Assembly (NCBI GenBank): GCA_009760855.2
Contig: WPIO01000077.1
Location: 840,001-904,000, forward strand
DNA: 64,000 nucleotides
DNA from: Cristatella mucedo
Taxonomy: Eukaryota > Bryozoa > Phylactolaemata > Cristatellidae
Reading direction: 5' to 3'
The notes beneath the pieces are model-generated. The model made no database searches, was not told the DNA's origin, and was given only the letters and a program-made list of their open reading frames with translations. The position numbers were made by a program, and so were the translations under genes. This document shows positions 12,136 to 23,519 of this stretch, one piece after another; positions within the stretch are counted from its first letter, which is position 1; each line of letters starts with the position of its first letter.

Positions 12136-12749
12136 GGTCGGGAGGTCCCCCAGCCTAGTACTGGCAGACGACGACATCTAGGAGCGTATATCGTAGGCTG
12201 GGGTATGCATTCTCTATAACGATCTCAACACTACCAAAGGTAAACTTGTTAATAATCAAACGGGCTGTTATTCTCTTCCAAGTAATTGGAACAGTTATTC
12301 TCTTCCAACATACAACTACCTTCTGAAAAAGCCAGTCTCAAGATAGTAGCGCCGTGTTTCGGGTTCACGTAAATCTTTCAACATCATTTGCAAAAAAATG
12401 GATCACCTGATCTTTATAGTGCCCGTGGACACACATACATAAGACCGGCATAGTGCTAGCCTGTGTTCAGTCCTAGCTCGCAGTCACATATTTGTGAGAG
12501 TAGTTGTACATATCAGTGTAACGCGAGGATTCCTCTCAAAGCATTGGCTAACTTATATGTTAGTCCTAGGCATCCTTCTTTTCACCATGTCTACCCTTGT
12601 TCTAGCCGCTGTCATCGAAAAACATAGCCCGGACTTTTTTTTTTACTGTCACGTGGCTCTGCCTCTCACTTTACCCAGCTTTGTTTGTCTTGCTTCACAT
12701 CAGACTCACTTATTTACCTTGGACAGGCTGTATCGATAAGAATCCCTCA

Positions 12750-12885
12750 CTCGACTGTCCTTTTGACTCAGCTATGCTTCTCACTTTATATTGTTTTCAT
12801 GCTACAAAGTCTATTGGCTGCCGATTGTGCTATTGAAACTGACCCACTCGACATCACTTAGTCTGCGTCACTTTATGGAGTTGAC
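12750..12885 (+). mobile_element. LINE-B 3' tail fragment
   Basis: The stretch matches the LINE-B tail seen at 17080-17220 and 32420-32570 (ctatgcttctcacttta, then agtctattggctgccga). Only the 3' end is present. Confidence 0.5.
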
Positions 12886-13517
12886 TTCGCTCATCGGCAC
12901 CCCACGCTAAAAGATCAGTGCACTTTGAGCAAGAATGCGCATCCTGACCCAAGGCAAGAAACGGGTACGTGTTGAAATGCGACTAAGCTACCAGCGTTAC
13001 CCTCGCTGGGCCTTCGAAAGGCTGGGCTGTTTCTTGTTCCAGTACAAATGGGAATCGTTATTTTCAAAATGCGCTAGCCGGATATTTGGTGCTACGGCGA
13101 GAGGAGTGGTGAACGGCAGGCTCGGAATTTTGAGGAGGAAGCACAAGACATTAGCTGGCAAGACGTCTTGAGCATTTCAATTACCCGAATTAATCATAAC
13201 ACATTGAACTAGCAAAACTTTAGCGTAGCTATTGGGTTTACTTGAGCTCAACCGAGTTAACCGCCAACCGTCGATTTCTTTTGAAAACCACAGATGTTGG
13301 GATTTCTTAGGTGGCGTATGTTGTATAACAGCGACTTCGGCGGCGGCCGTTCTAGTGGGAGTCTCACGCAGAGAGAGCGGGCGCACGTGCACGATAAACG
13401 AGCTTCTCTCTGTATTCCTCTCAACGCGTATTTACACAAGAGCGCGACTAATCACAGCAGACGTCGATGGCTTAACTATTGGCCGCAGGTTCGGAGTACA
13501 TTAGCGTCAGAGCGCTA
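12886..13517. other. Unassigned stretch before a LINE-A tail
   Basis: Several overlapping ORFs under 100 aa occur on both strands. None has a recognisable motif or convincing splice context. Confidence 0.35.
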
Positions 13518-13890
13518 CGCTAATAATAATAATAATAATAATTCACTTGATAAAGCGCCCTCAGAGAACTTAATCTCTTTCTAGGCGCTTTACATTTGCT
13601 GCAAAGTGAAATGCAATTGAATGGTAAGTAAAATCATGCTTGAAAAACAAACAAAATGAATAATATGGTTAGGGGTGACATGCACAGGGTCAGCATGCAA
13701 ATGTGGTTAGTGGCAGCATGCACAGTGTCAGCACGCATAAGCACATCAAGGACGAATCACAGGGACCCACTAAATGCTGTCCTAAATAGGTGTGTTTGTA
13801 AGTTCCTTTTAAATGTGGTCAGGTCAGGGGATGTTCTGACGCAGGTCGGGAGGGAGTTCCAGGCTTTGGGAGCGTACGAACTAAACGCTA
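13518..13890 (-). mobile_element. LINE-A 3' end, strongly 5'-truncated
   Basis: On the minus strand this holds an (AAT)n tail, the LINE-A hairpin and the last codons of the RT. It abuts the start of the inverted 178-bp array at 13891, so it marks an insertion or rearrangement boundary. Confidence 0.85.
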
Positions 13891-15062
13891 ATTATAACAC
13901 CAGCATGCATCGGGCTGGGTTCGACCAATTATCGCAATCCACCGCAATCCACACTAATTAGATTAACATCGACCAGACATTAGCGTTGCCGAGCTCAGAT
14001 TTTGCGCTGCTATTGTATTACAGGTTCGATTTGATCTATCCACCAAATTTTATGTCACTGCGAACAGGAGCACTTATGCAAATAAAATTTGATGCCGGAA
14101 GCCTGTATCGAAATTCACCTCAATCCATTCTAGTTCCCGTCGAATCCACCACAAATCAGCTTCGCTCAACTCCTAAAAGTTTGGAATATTAAACTACACT
14201 ACACATAAAATATACCCGGAAAATTTCTCGCTATTCCGTTCTCGTGTTTTCACGAAGTCCACTAAAATAACATTGCAGTGGCTCAGGCCAACATGAAATC
14301 CACCTCAATCAACTGCATTCCACCGCGAAACGAAAGCAATCCTGTCCGAAAAGCTCCTATATGACTGCCTATGACAGCACACTATGCGACAATTGCACTT
14401 AAAATTGTTTCACTTGCATTGGCACGGCCGTTCTTGCCCAATACGCTGCAATTGATTACAGTAGCCCGGAAAAATACTGCAATCCCCTGCAACCCACCGA
14501 ATCCACCAAGAAAAAATCGAAATAGATTGTACCAAGCTCCAGTTTTTATTGCATATTAAAGTGCACCGTGCGGTGTGCACAACCACGTAAAGTAAAACAA
14601 TTGTGCATCCTCGCACTCTGGCAATGGGCGGCAATCGCCTGAAATGACCTGGAAAACTACCGAAATCCACTCTAATCCACTGCAAATCATCTTCAAATCG
14701 CCATCGCAAAGCTCTAATTGACATTGCATATAGGATTGGACTCAATTCAAAGTGTACCCACACAATTTCGCTCCATTATGCAGACGCGTTCTCATGCAAT
14801 GAATTGCAATCGACTGCAACAGTCCGGTCCCATGTCGCAATCCACCGAAATCCGCTGCAATCCGCCGCTCAGCGACCGGAACTCGTACACTAGAAGCTCT
14901 AATTATGATTGCACACTGCTCTACTCTTCGGTTATTGTGTACTCACATAACTTCACTGTAAGTGCCTGGACCATTCTGCAGCAATGCACTGCAATCGACT
15001 GCAACTGCCCGGGTCAGTACGTCAATCCACCGAAACCCGCCGAAAAACAGCCAGAATATTAA
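13891..15062 (-). repeat. Left half of an inverted satellite-like array (about 178-bp units)
   Basis: Motifs of the type gcaatcgactgcaac and caatccaccgaaatccgc recur near 14445, 14625, 14800 and 14980, about 178 bp apart. Each motif block is followed by a block containing items such as ccagtttttattgcata. The units read in the opposite orientation to those of the right half. Short ORFs here are translations of the repeat and are not genes. Confidence 0.75.
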
Positions 15063-15239
15063 TGTAGCTTCTCGCCTTACCGCTAATGTTTTAGCGCTCA
15101 CCTGTACTCTAATGCTCACCACACCTGACTGTGGAGGGCCGGTGACATGTTTTTCCAGATAACCACAAGGTCTCCCTCACCTGGCACGATCGCTTGACCC
15201 ATACCCTGGTCTCATGACTTGAGTTGAGTGTGTACACTT

Positions 15240-17530
15240 ACGACGGATATATTTCCATATTTTTCCAGGCCGTTGCCATCGATTGCCGCGCATTGCTGTC
15301 GCATGTACTTTCAAGATTAGTTGAATGGATGCTGTTGCACTTTTAATACATCACATTGTTACGCAAGAAAAATGGGATCTTCTCCCACCAGCTTTGTCTG
15401 TAATTGCATTAGACAATAATAGACGGCTGTATTGTCTCGGGCTGTTGCCGTCGATTGCCATGGATTGCCCAAGATTGAATGGGCAAAATGACAGTATGTG
15501 CGCCCACAGTGAGCGTTATGTGGTAAGATAATTACAAACTGTAGCAGCCGATTTCCAGCAAATTTGAAACAGATTGCGGTAAAATTTGAAACAAAAGCGA
15601 ATTTGAAACAGACGCCGTGCCATTGCGGTTGATTGCAATGCATTTCCCTCGATTGTTCTTTTGTCGATTGTTTAAAAAGATGTGGCTGAACTTTTAATGC
15701 AGTGTAGTGCAATACGCAAGAACAGTTGGAGCTTCTCTCAGCAACTGTAGGTCCATTTGTAACTGACCGTTAAGGATTGCCGCATTTCACCCGGCCATTA
15801 CCGTCGATTGCAGTGCGTTGCCGTCGATTGAACGCTCACGAATGGGGAAAATAATGCGCGCCCACAGATACATGTTACGTGGAATGAGAGTTGCAGTTTA
15901 TTGCAGGCAATCTTGTCAATTTTTCATGGATTTCGCTATCGGCCGCTACCATTGCTGTGGATTGCCGTGCATTGCTGACAGTTAAGGAACAAAGCATCTT
16001 GAAAGTGCAACATTTTACTTAGGACGCAGCGGAATGTTATATGTAATGACAATTGAGGCTTTGAGCTCTGCCAGTTTCTCGTTAATTTGCTGCGTGTTGG
16101 GCTATTGGCCTGGGACATTTTTGTCGATTGCCATTCATAGCTCTCGATTGTACGTTCAAAATTGGTTGAAAGATTGTGATTGCACTTTGAACACAGGCAC
16201 CAGGTAAGATAAATTTGATCTTGGCCCAGTCACTTCCAAGTGATTTGCAATGGATCATAATGGATTGCCGTATTTGCCCTCGCCATTGCCGTCGATTGCC
16301 ATGCACTGCCCGAGATTGTACGAGCGCAATTGCTTAAAATGATGTGGTTGACTTTAAACAGTGTGCTTTGTAACATGCATTCAAAATTGGAGCATTGCGA
16401 AACCAATTTCAGGGCATTTTGTATCAGATTGCTGCACATTGCAGTATTGGCCCGGGCCATTACAGTCACATTCAGTGCATAGCTGCCGAATGGTCTAGGC
16501 AATTTTAGTGAAATTGTGCGATTAAATAATAACCGAAAATTAGAGCAACATGCAATCACTATTAGAGATTGAAGTATACGTATTCTGGTCGTTTCGCGGT
16601 GGATTGAAGTACTGGCCCAGGCAGTTGCAGTTGATTGCAGTGCATTGCTGCAGAATGGCCCAGGCACTTACAGTGAAGTTGTGCGAGTACACAATAACCG
16701 AAGAGTAGAGCAGCATGCAATCACAATTAGAGCTTCTAGTGTACGCTTTCTGGTCGCTGTGCGGTGGATTGCAGCGGATTTCGGCGGATTAAGGTTTATT
16801 GCGATATGGGACCGGGCCGTTGCAGTCGATTGCAATACATTGCATGAGAATGCTTCTGCACAATGGAGCAAAATTTTGTGGGTGCACTTTGAACTGAGTC
16901 TAATTCTATATGCAATGTCAATTAGAGCTTTGCGATGGCGATTTGAGGATGATTTACAGTGGATTAGAGTGGATTACGAAACGATAACTGCTCTTCTACT
17001 GCCAACTATGGCTCATCCTTTTCAGCTGTCCTGAGCTGCTACCTCCATGCTACTCACAACCTCAACTTCTCTTCTGACTCTGCTATGCTTCCCACTTTAT
17101 CTTTGTTGCGTGAGATAAAGTCTGTTGGCTACCGAATACGTACCGAAAGCTGCTCAGGCTGTGGTTGCGCTATACAAAACTCCCATGTCTAACACCCACT
17201 TATTCTTTATGGCTTTGTTTAGCTAAGACGGAGATACAAGAACAAGAAGATAGATTTCGGTAGTTTTCCAGGTCGTTTCAGGCGATTTCCGCCAATTGCC
17301 ACAGTGCGAGGATACGCAATTTTTTGTATATGCAATAAAAACTGGAGCTCGGCAATCTATTTCGATTTTTTCGAGGTGGATTCCGTGGGTTGAAATGAAA
17401 TTTGACGAGTACATTATAACGACAGTTTACTATAATATTCACTCTAAATTTAAGCTTCGTGCTGTATATTTTCTATCGATTTTCTCTTTATTGGTGTGTA
17501 CTGCTGTGGATTACGGCAATTCATTTAGCC
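15240..17530 (+). repeat. Right half of the inverted satellite-like array (about 178-bp units)
   Basis: The mirror motif (gttgccgtcgattgcc, or gttgcagtcgattgcaat) recurs near 15270, 15450, 15620, 15800, 15950, 16110, 16280, 16450, 16620 and 16815. About 16570-17400 is a close reverse complement of about 14490-15060; for example, gctttgcgatggcgatttga near 16930 mirrors 14690-14710. A LINE-B tail interrupts the array at 16976-17252. Confidence 0.75.
16976..17252 (+). mobile_element. LINE-B 3' end inserted into the satellite array
   Basis: The sequence matches 32330-32590 (ctgccaactatggctcatcc, gtctgttggctaccga, gacggagatac). Comparison with the uninterrupted left half shows the insertion point, with GATT on both sides, which is consistent with a short target-site duplication. 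Confidence 0.75.
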
Positions 17531-17764
17531 CTTTGGGATGGGGAGTGGCGGTGAAAGCAGATCCTTATTTTCTGCCTACTTGCGACCAGGCTAGCCTGGC
17601 GGACCTTATACTCCTAATAATCTTTTAGAATTTTTCAAAATTTAATTAATACATTATCGCATTTTAATATGCTAACAGCAGTAAGTACATGCGCATTTGT
17701 GATATAACAGCGGTCGTCTGCATTTCTGGTTCTCTTGCATTTCATATCTATGGTTCCGCTAGAG

Positions 17765-17815
17765 TGACGTCACAGCTGGACGCAGGAAGTTCGATCCATC
17801 CGGAAGTTTACAGAA
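17765..17815 (+). promoter_or_regulatory. Promoter-like block upstream of YPEL5 (CRE and ETS motifs)
   Basis: A perfect cAMP-response-element palindrome TGACGTCA lies at 17765-17772. Two GGAAGT ETS-type motifs follow at about 17785 and 17802. The block lies about 600 bp upstream of the YPEL5 start codon, a fitting place for a TATA-less housekeeping promoter with a 5' UTR intron. Promoter function is inferred from motifs only. Confidence 0.45.
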
Positions 17816-18401
17816 CGTCCTCAAACGTTGTCGGTCGTGAGTAGCCAGTGCTTGGATTCTTTTACTGTTACCGCTCATCCCGATAAACGCCTGGGTGGTT
17901 AATGTATTCCATGCAGACTTGATCAATCGTGTAAGTCAATGAAAAGCAGTGCATCAAATCACGACTTTAGCCATTAGATATGAGCGGTTGTCACGTTCTA
18001 TCGCGACTGTCCGTCCGAACCCGTCTGAGTTCGGGTCCCATATAATATCGTGCACTCGCGCTTGGCGTCCCATGAAGCACCGTGAAGGTGGCCCAGGGTT
18101 GAGTTCTGCCGCGGCTGTGTGACAGCGGGGGGGGGGGGGTGTGCCACGCTGCATACCGGCCGTGGACCGTAGCGCTGTTTGTCTGTGCCTCGGTGTTTGC
18201 GGCTCTCAAGAGCGCCCGTCGGTGTCGAAGCAGTTGTCAGTTGGCCCCCTACGAAAGCAATTTACTGCTGCTGCTTGTCTGTCTCTGCCGCGGCGCTGGC
18301 AGCTGCAGCCGTGCTCAGTCAATGGAACGCCGGATGGCAGGGCACCGTTTTTTGGTTTAAGCTGTTGTCACTATCGTTAATCCTTAATAGGCGCTAAAGG
18401 A

Positions 18402-18752
18402 ATGGGTCGCATATTTCTCGAGCACATCGGAGGACTGCGGATATTTACTTGCGCCAACTGCGAGGCACCTCTCACCAACAGGAAGGAGCTTATCTCCACG
18501 CGCTTCCACGGAGCGACGGGCACGGCGTTCCTTTTCAACAAGGTCGTCAACCTAAAGTACAGCGAAGTGCAGGACCGGGTGATGCTGACCGGGCGCCACA
18601 TGGTCCGCGACGTGTCATGCAAAAATTGCGACTCCAAGCTGGGCTGGATGTACGAATTTGCGGTCGAAGAGAGCCAGCGATATAAGGAAGGTCGAGTGAT
18701 CCTCGAGAGGGCGCTCATTCGCGAAAGTGCGGGCTTTGAAGAGCGCGAATGA
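18402..18752 (+). CDS. YPEL5: Yippee-like protein 5
   Basis: An intact single-exon CDS of 116 aa matches vertebrate YPEL5 almost end to end. It opens [11 protein letters not shown], contains [40 protein letters not shown] and [13 protein letters not shown], and ends a few residues shorter than the human protein. The Yippee zinc site is complete: C17-x2-C20 and C73-x2-C76. The start has G at -3 and +4, a strong initiation context. YPEL5 is a small zinc-binding protein; the vertebrate protein associates with the CTLH ubiquitin ligase complex through WDR26. No intron interrupts the CDS; a 5' UTR intron is possible. No AATAAA was seen soon after the stop. It could be a retrocopy, but the promoter-like block upstream argues against that. 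Confidence 0.96.
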   Translation: MGRIFLEHIGGLRIFTCANCEAPLTNRKELISTRFHGATGTAFLFNKVVNLKYSEVQDRVMLTGRHMVRDVSCKNCDSKLGWMYEFAVEESQRYKEGRVILERALIRESAGFEERE

Positions 18753-18786
18753 CGTAGTTGTGCATAATGATTCTTGGAGCCCGAGC

Positions 18787-18910
18787 TGCTGCTGCTGCTG
18801 CTAAGCGTTACACGTCTCATTGAGGACTTGCACTTCGGTGGCCGTGGGCTCTGCTCTTAGGAGTAGCAGCAGCAGCAGTAGCAGTAGTAGTAGTAGTAGT
18901 AGTAGTAGTA
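18787..18910. repeat. Trinucleotide repeats in the YPEL5 3' flank
   Basis: (GCT)5 lies near 18787-18801 and an (AGC/AGT)n run of about 49 bp at 18862-18910. Both may lie in the YPEL5 3' UTR. Confidence 0.75.
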
Positions 18911-19870
18911 AGGAAAACCCGGCCTCGTTAGCATTTGACTGCAATGCAGTCTCGGCTGATATTCAAGTAAAAAACAAAACAAACAGCGTGTTTTACGCTT
19001 ATGCTTTTTATCGACGTGGCATGCTTAGTTTTCTTAACGGGATAATGCTGTTAAGCCATCAAATATGCCTGACACTGTTGCCGGATGGTGCCTCTCCGAA
19101 GGGTAAAGTAATGAGTGCTGCGTCGTCGTAATGTCAATTGAGCCCGTGTACACGGCCAGTGTTGATTCTATCCTGCTTGTGTCATGATTTGCTCTTCCTT
19201 GTAGAATTTTACACGGCCAGTTTTTCATACGTCTTGCTTCCTGCTTGCTCCACTACCATAGGGATCATGGGAGAATTGCCTTTATTCGGGAGGTAGGTAG
19301 TGGCCCTCTGCGATGCACATCCCAGTGAATTTGACTAGTTTGGTACTGGTTGCAACACGTTATGAAATAGCTCACATTTTTACCGTTTTTCTAGACTGAA
19401 ATTGCTCAGTCATAGCTCTGCTAGCATGTAGTGGTCACTACTTGCAAGCATTCCCTTTGAAGCAGGTTCGATCAATGACTTTCTCAATGTCTTTTGTCAA
19501 GGCCAGTGGGCCCAGATCGCCTCTTGAGCAGACCCGATGGGGTATGTCAAGTGGCAAGACACCTGTCGACCGTACTTCCTTACTTCATCCTTACCTCTGG
19601 TAGGGACGTGCCATCCTTTGCATAGTCCATCGCCTACTGTTTGGATATGCATAGCCACCAAAGATTCTGGAGTGGAGAAAACTCCTGTACCGATCGGTGC
19701 TAGTTATTCCAAACAAGCAGCTGGGGGCATGCTCCCTAACTTTCTAACGGCAGTGTTGTCCCATACTGCTCACAGCTCTTATGTCTGTGCCACCTGAAGG
19801 CATTTAACAGTTTGCAACAAATTGGGCAGCTGGCCATATATTGTTGTGCCCCTGCTGCTAGTACTCGAGG
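18911..19870. other. Stretch without a recognisable gene
   Basis: Nothing was recognised beyond short ORFs. The beginning may be YPEL5 3' UTR. Confidence 0.35.
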
Positions 19871-19877
19871 TCTTAGC

Positions 19878-20147
<270 letters not shown>

Positions 20148-20274
20148 CGGGATTTCCCTCACCCTCTTCAATCTGTTGTCTCGACACCTCTCTCTACCCA
20201 CCTGACTCTCGGCCAGTTTCCATCCGTCTGTCTCAGTCTCTTTATCTCTCCCTCTTTATCGTCTTAAAAGGGGC

Positions 20275-20440
20275 AGTTATAGCCCAGGAAGCAAGGTGCT
20301 CACTCTTTACGACCGAGATCGTAGGTTCGATTCCTGCAGTGGTCAATCTTCTATTGCCAACTGCAAGCAATGGTAATAGCCGTTAAGGCTCTTCTGCTGC
20401 TATATAAACGAGACTGATAAATAAGCTAATGATTTGCTTA
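20275..20440 (+). mobile_element. tRNA-derived SINE copy (SINE-1)
   Basis: The head resembles a tRNA: tagcccaggaagcaaggtgc is an A-box-like start, and gatcgtaggttcgattcc includes a good B box (GGTTCGATTCC). The shared body actgcaagcaatggtaatag and a ggctcttctgctgctatata segment follow. Confidence 0.75.
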
Positions 20441-20496
20441 ATACTAACAATAAGAATAATAATGCCATTTGTAATGTTACCTAAGAGTGCGAAGTG

Positions 20497-21408
20497 TAAT
20501 AATAATAATAATAATAATGTACTTGATAAAGCACCCTCAGAGAACTTCATCTCTTTCTAGGCGCTTTACATTTGCTGCAAAGTGAAATGCAATTGAATGG
20601 TAAGTAAAATCATGCTTGAAAAACAAAAAAAATGAATAATATGGTTAGGGGTGACATGCACAGGGTCAGCATGCAAATGTGGTTAGTGGCAGCATGCACA
20701 GTGTCAGCACGCATAAGCACGTGAAGGACGAATCACAGGGACCCACTAAATGCTGTCCTAAATAGGTGTGTTTTTAGGTTCCTTTTAAATGTGGTCAGGT
20801 TAGGGGATGTTCTGACGTAGGTCGGGAGGTAGTTCCAGGCTTTGGGAGCATACGAACTAAATGCATGGTCTCCAAAGGATTTGAGGATTGTACGAGGTAT
20901 TTCTAGACCGTTGGATTCCGAAAAGCGAGTGGTACGATGCTTGGCCTGATGGGGGAGTATGTCGGAGAGATAGGCTGGAGCCATAGAATGAAGGGACCTA
21001 AAAGTGAGCCACAAAACCTTGAAGTCAATCCGTTGCTTGACTGGTAGCCAGTGCAGGTCGGCGGGAAGTGGAGTAATGTGGCAACTGCGACGCGCACGAC
21101 AGACAAGCCTAGCTGCAGAGTTTTGCACAAGCTGCAATCGCCTGATCGCACATGCTGATGTAGGCCAGTAAGCAGTGAGTTGCAGAAGTCGAGACGGGAT
21201 GTCACGAATGCGTGGACCAACTTGGACGTGGTATCCTTATCTAAACAAGCCCGAATTTTAGCAATATTATGAAGCTGAAAATAGGCAGATGTGACCGTGG
21301 AGCTGATATGGTCGTCTAATGAGAGGTCGCTTTGGAATATGACACCTAGATTTCGAGCTGATTCGACAGGAGATATGCTGGCAGAGCCAATTTTGAGCGT
21401 CAGCCTTT
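20497..21408 (-). mobile_element. LINE-A copy, 5'-truncated
   Basis: This minus-strand copy has an (AAT)n tail, the LINE-A hairpin near 20524-20575 and an RT C-terminal frame (20733-21137) with LQLVQNSAARLVC, DLHWLPVKQR and SYAPKAWNYLP. A shifted frame continues upstream to about 21400. It is one of the better preserved C-termini in the window. It abuts a LINE-C tail at 21409. Confidence 0.88.
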
Positions 21409-21600
21409 ATCCAGGTGCTTCATAACTCGCAAGAAAAGCAACCATCAAGAGCTAATGACCAGCACGGTATTATGCTTAGACAAGCATGCAAAAACGCACA
21501 AGAAGACATTCAAGGCAGCTGGTTAGCAGAACACCTGGCTAGTGAAATGCACTGAATCGTGTACGTGTAAGCACGAAAATCACAGAATAAAAAAATAATT
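21409..21600 (-). mobile_element. LINE-C 3' tail fragment
   Basis: The stretch resembles 36430-36600: atccaggtgcttcataactc, then gcaaccatcaagagcta and a tgcactgaatcg segment. It is a tail-only copy. Confidence 0.55.
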
Positions 21601-21675
21601 TCACCGGGACACGAAAAAGGAGAAAAAAGATAATTTTGCTGGGGCACTGAAAGCCGGGCTTTTTTCTTTTGCTTA

Positions 21676-21755
21676 GACATAATAATAATGATGGAACATT
21701 CATACATCACCTCTGGAGAACAAAATCTTTCCCCAGACTGTCTATAGGTGCTGAA
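21676..21755 (-). mobile_element. LINE-type hairpin tail fragment
   Basis: An (ATA)n run is followed by a diverged version of the 3' hairpin (tcacctctggagaac, then ccccagactgtctataggtg). Confidence 0.45.
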
Positions 21756-21759
21756 AAAG

Positions 21760-22010
21760 AAGCATGTCGATTCGTTTATCGCACGGGGTACATTTTCAAA
21801 ACACAAACTTAAAAAAACAACGGCTTACGTTCCCCAGGTCCTCGTCTGTGGAAATCTCCACGATTTTTGTGCGACATCGTCTTTTCTCATGGCACATCTT
21901 TCGGAGCCCCCTGAGCTTACGTTTGTGCTACTTCTTTAAATGTTTCTGACTCTCTCTTGGTTGCGTGAGATGAAGTTACTAGAACAGAAGGTCGGATACC
22001 TTTGATTGCA
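21760..22010 (+). mobile_element. LINE-B-related RT 3' end, plus copy of an inverted pair
   Basis: It holds the end of an RT frame and its tail (acggcttacgttccccagg, gttgcgtgagatgaagtt). It is the inverted partner of 22160-22430. Confidence 0.55.
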
Positions 22011-22159
22011 TGCTGCTTGATGGGGAGCCGGAGTATGCCGGTGAGAATTGTTTGCCCATAAACATCCACTGGTCCTTTGTCACCTACAGCATGCACAACA
22101 ACAAGCCGGATGGAACTTCACCAAGCTACAGATGCTAAGCTAGTGTTAATCTGCAGCAC

Positions 22160-22575
22160 TTTCTCTAATCCAATCAAAGGTACCCATTCTGTTCGCGAAA
22201 CTTCATCTTACGAAACCAAGAGAAAGTCAGAAACATTTAAAGAAGTACAGTTAAATAATTAAGTAGCACGAACATAAGATGTGCCAGAGTCGTAGCAGGA
22301 GAAAAGACGATGCCACACAAGAATCGTGGTGAAGATTTCCACAAACGAGGACCTATAGAACGTAAGCCGTTGCTTCCAAACATGAGAAAAGGGGACAGCT
22401 AATTTATTGTCCTGAGCAAACGAAGGTTTTTTTGCTGACAGTTTAGTGCGGTCTTTTTTTTTATCCAAACTGCATCTTGGCATCCCATCGCAAAAACGTT
22501 CACCGGAGCAGCATGGAGGCGACCGTCTCAGTGCATGTTGATTAGCAGAGGGCTCGGCTCTTGCCTCATGAGTCA
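22160..22575 (-). mobile_element. LINE-B-related RT 3' end, minus copy of an inverted pair
   Basis: The minus-strand frame contains DNKLAVPFSHVWKQRLTFYR, which resembles the LINE-B frame at 32210-32270 (DNKLAVPF). It is inverted relative to 21760-22010, with a spacer of about 150 bp. Confidence 0.6.
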
Positions 22576-22809
22576 CAGCTCAGGGCTAAGGTGCTCTTTG
22601 CAGCCCAGCTCGTGGCTTGGAGACATGCAGCAGGCGATCCTTTACTGGCCACTGAAAATAAAATTGCATGTGTTCAAGTGGCTCAGTGCTCTGCTCTGTT
22701 AATCGCCTGGGCAGACACAGGCTTGATTCGGACGACGTTGACTCGACTTCTTAGCCAACAAGAATTTTGCCGTTGCCAGCCAGCTCTGCTAGGCACCCTG
22801 CTTTTCGTC

Positions 22810-22975
22810 GTTTGGCCGAGACATGTTGTCTTAGCTCAGCAATAAGATGCTGGCTGGCACTCACTGCACGACTAGTCGTGGGTTTGAGTCCTGATTTGGA
22901 CCATTGAACCATTCCAAGTTAATGAAAGCTGCTAATATTCTAATGTTGCAATATAAATGTCAGTTGAACCAGTTG
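22810..22975 (+). mobile_element. tRNA-derived SINE copy, degraded
   Basis: A tRNA-like head is visible (ttagctcagcaataagatgc, then tagtcgtgggtttgagtcc as the B-box region). The body is poorly preserved. Confidence 0.5.
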
Positions 22976-22979
22976 CTCT

Positions 22980-23400
22980 TAACTTTGTGTGCACTCCTTA
23001 TGTAGTAGCAGCATGTCAGCATGAGCCCCCTTCCTTGTCGCGAAGCCATCCGGCAACTGTTTATATTTCTGCCTAACTTGACCGGTACCTAGCCTTTCAA
23101 GGAGTCCTTTGCTACCTTTGACAGCGCTTGTAACCAGTGTCTTACGTCGCCCGTGCTTAGTTTGTGGGTGCACTGGGATCGCTGTTTGTTAGGTAAGCAG
23201 GCAAGCTCTGCTCTTGCATACATTTTTCTGGGATTCATTTAACGGTAATGATGCTATGGCAACACAGCTTGGTTTGTCTGTCAGCCTGGCACGTAAATTG
23301 TTCTTAATGCAAGCTTCTATTCCTTCCAGCCGTCGATGTACCAGCACGTGTGCTTCCAGCTTAATAGCTGGCTTGGTGATCGATACACTGTGTTTATACT
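22980..23400. other. Stretch without a recognisable gene
   Basis: Short ORFs only; no signatures were seen. Confidence 0.35.
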
Positions 23401-23404
23401 ATTG

Positions 23405-23515
23405 GGGTAATAATACTACATTTGTTATAGCACCCTCAGAGATACCAATCTCTGTCTAGGCAATTTACATTTGCTGCAAAGGAAGCCTCATCGAATGGTT
23501 AGTGGTAGGGTACCA
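23405..23515 (-). mobile_element. LINE-A 3' tail fragment
   Basis: The hairpin region (tagcaccctcagagatacca, then caatttacatttgctgcaaa) is present in minus orientation, without coding sequence. Confidence 0.75.
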
Positions 23516-23519
23516 GCAA

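Noticed and set aside
13986-17034. Protein-coding ORFs of 60-145 aa in the inverted array
   Set aside because: They recur with the repeat unit, appear on both strands and lack any domain.
13891-17530. CRISPR array
   Set aside because: The repeats are about 178 bp apart, long, diverged and inverted, and the DNA is eukaryotic.
20275-20345. Functional tRNA gene
   Set aside because: The A-box and B-box-like strings do not close into a tRNA cloverleaf, and the same head recurs with a shared body at several loci, so it is a SINE head.
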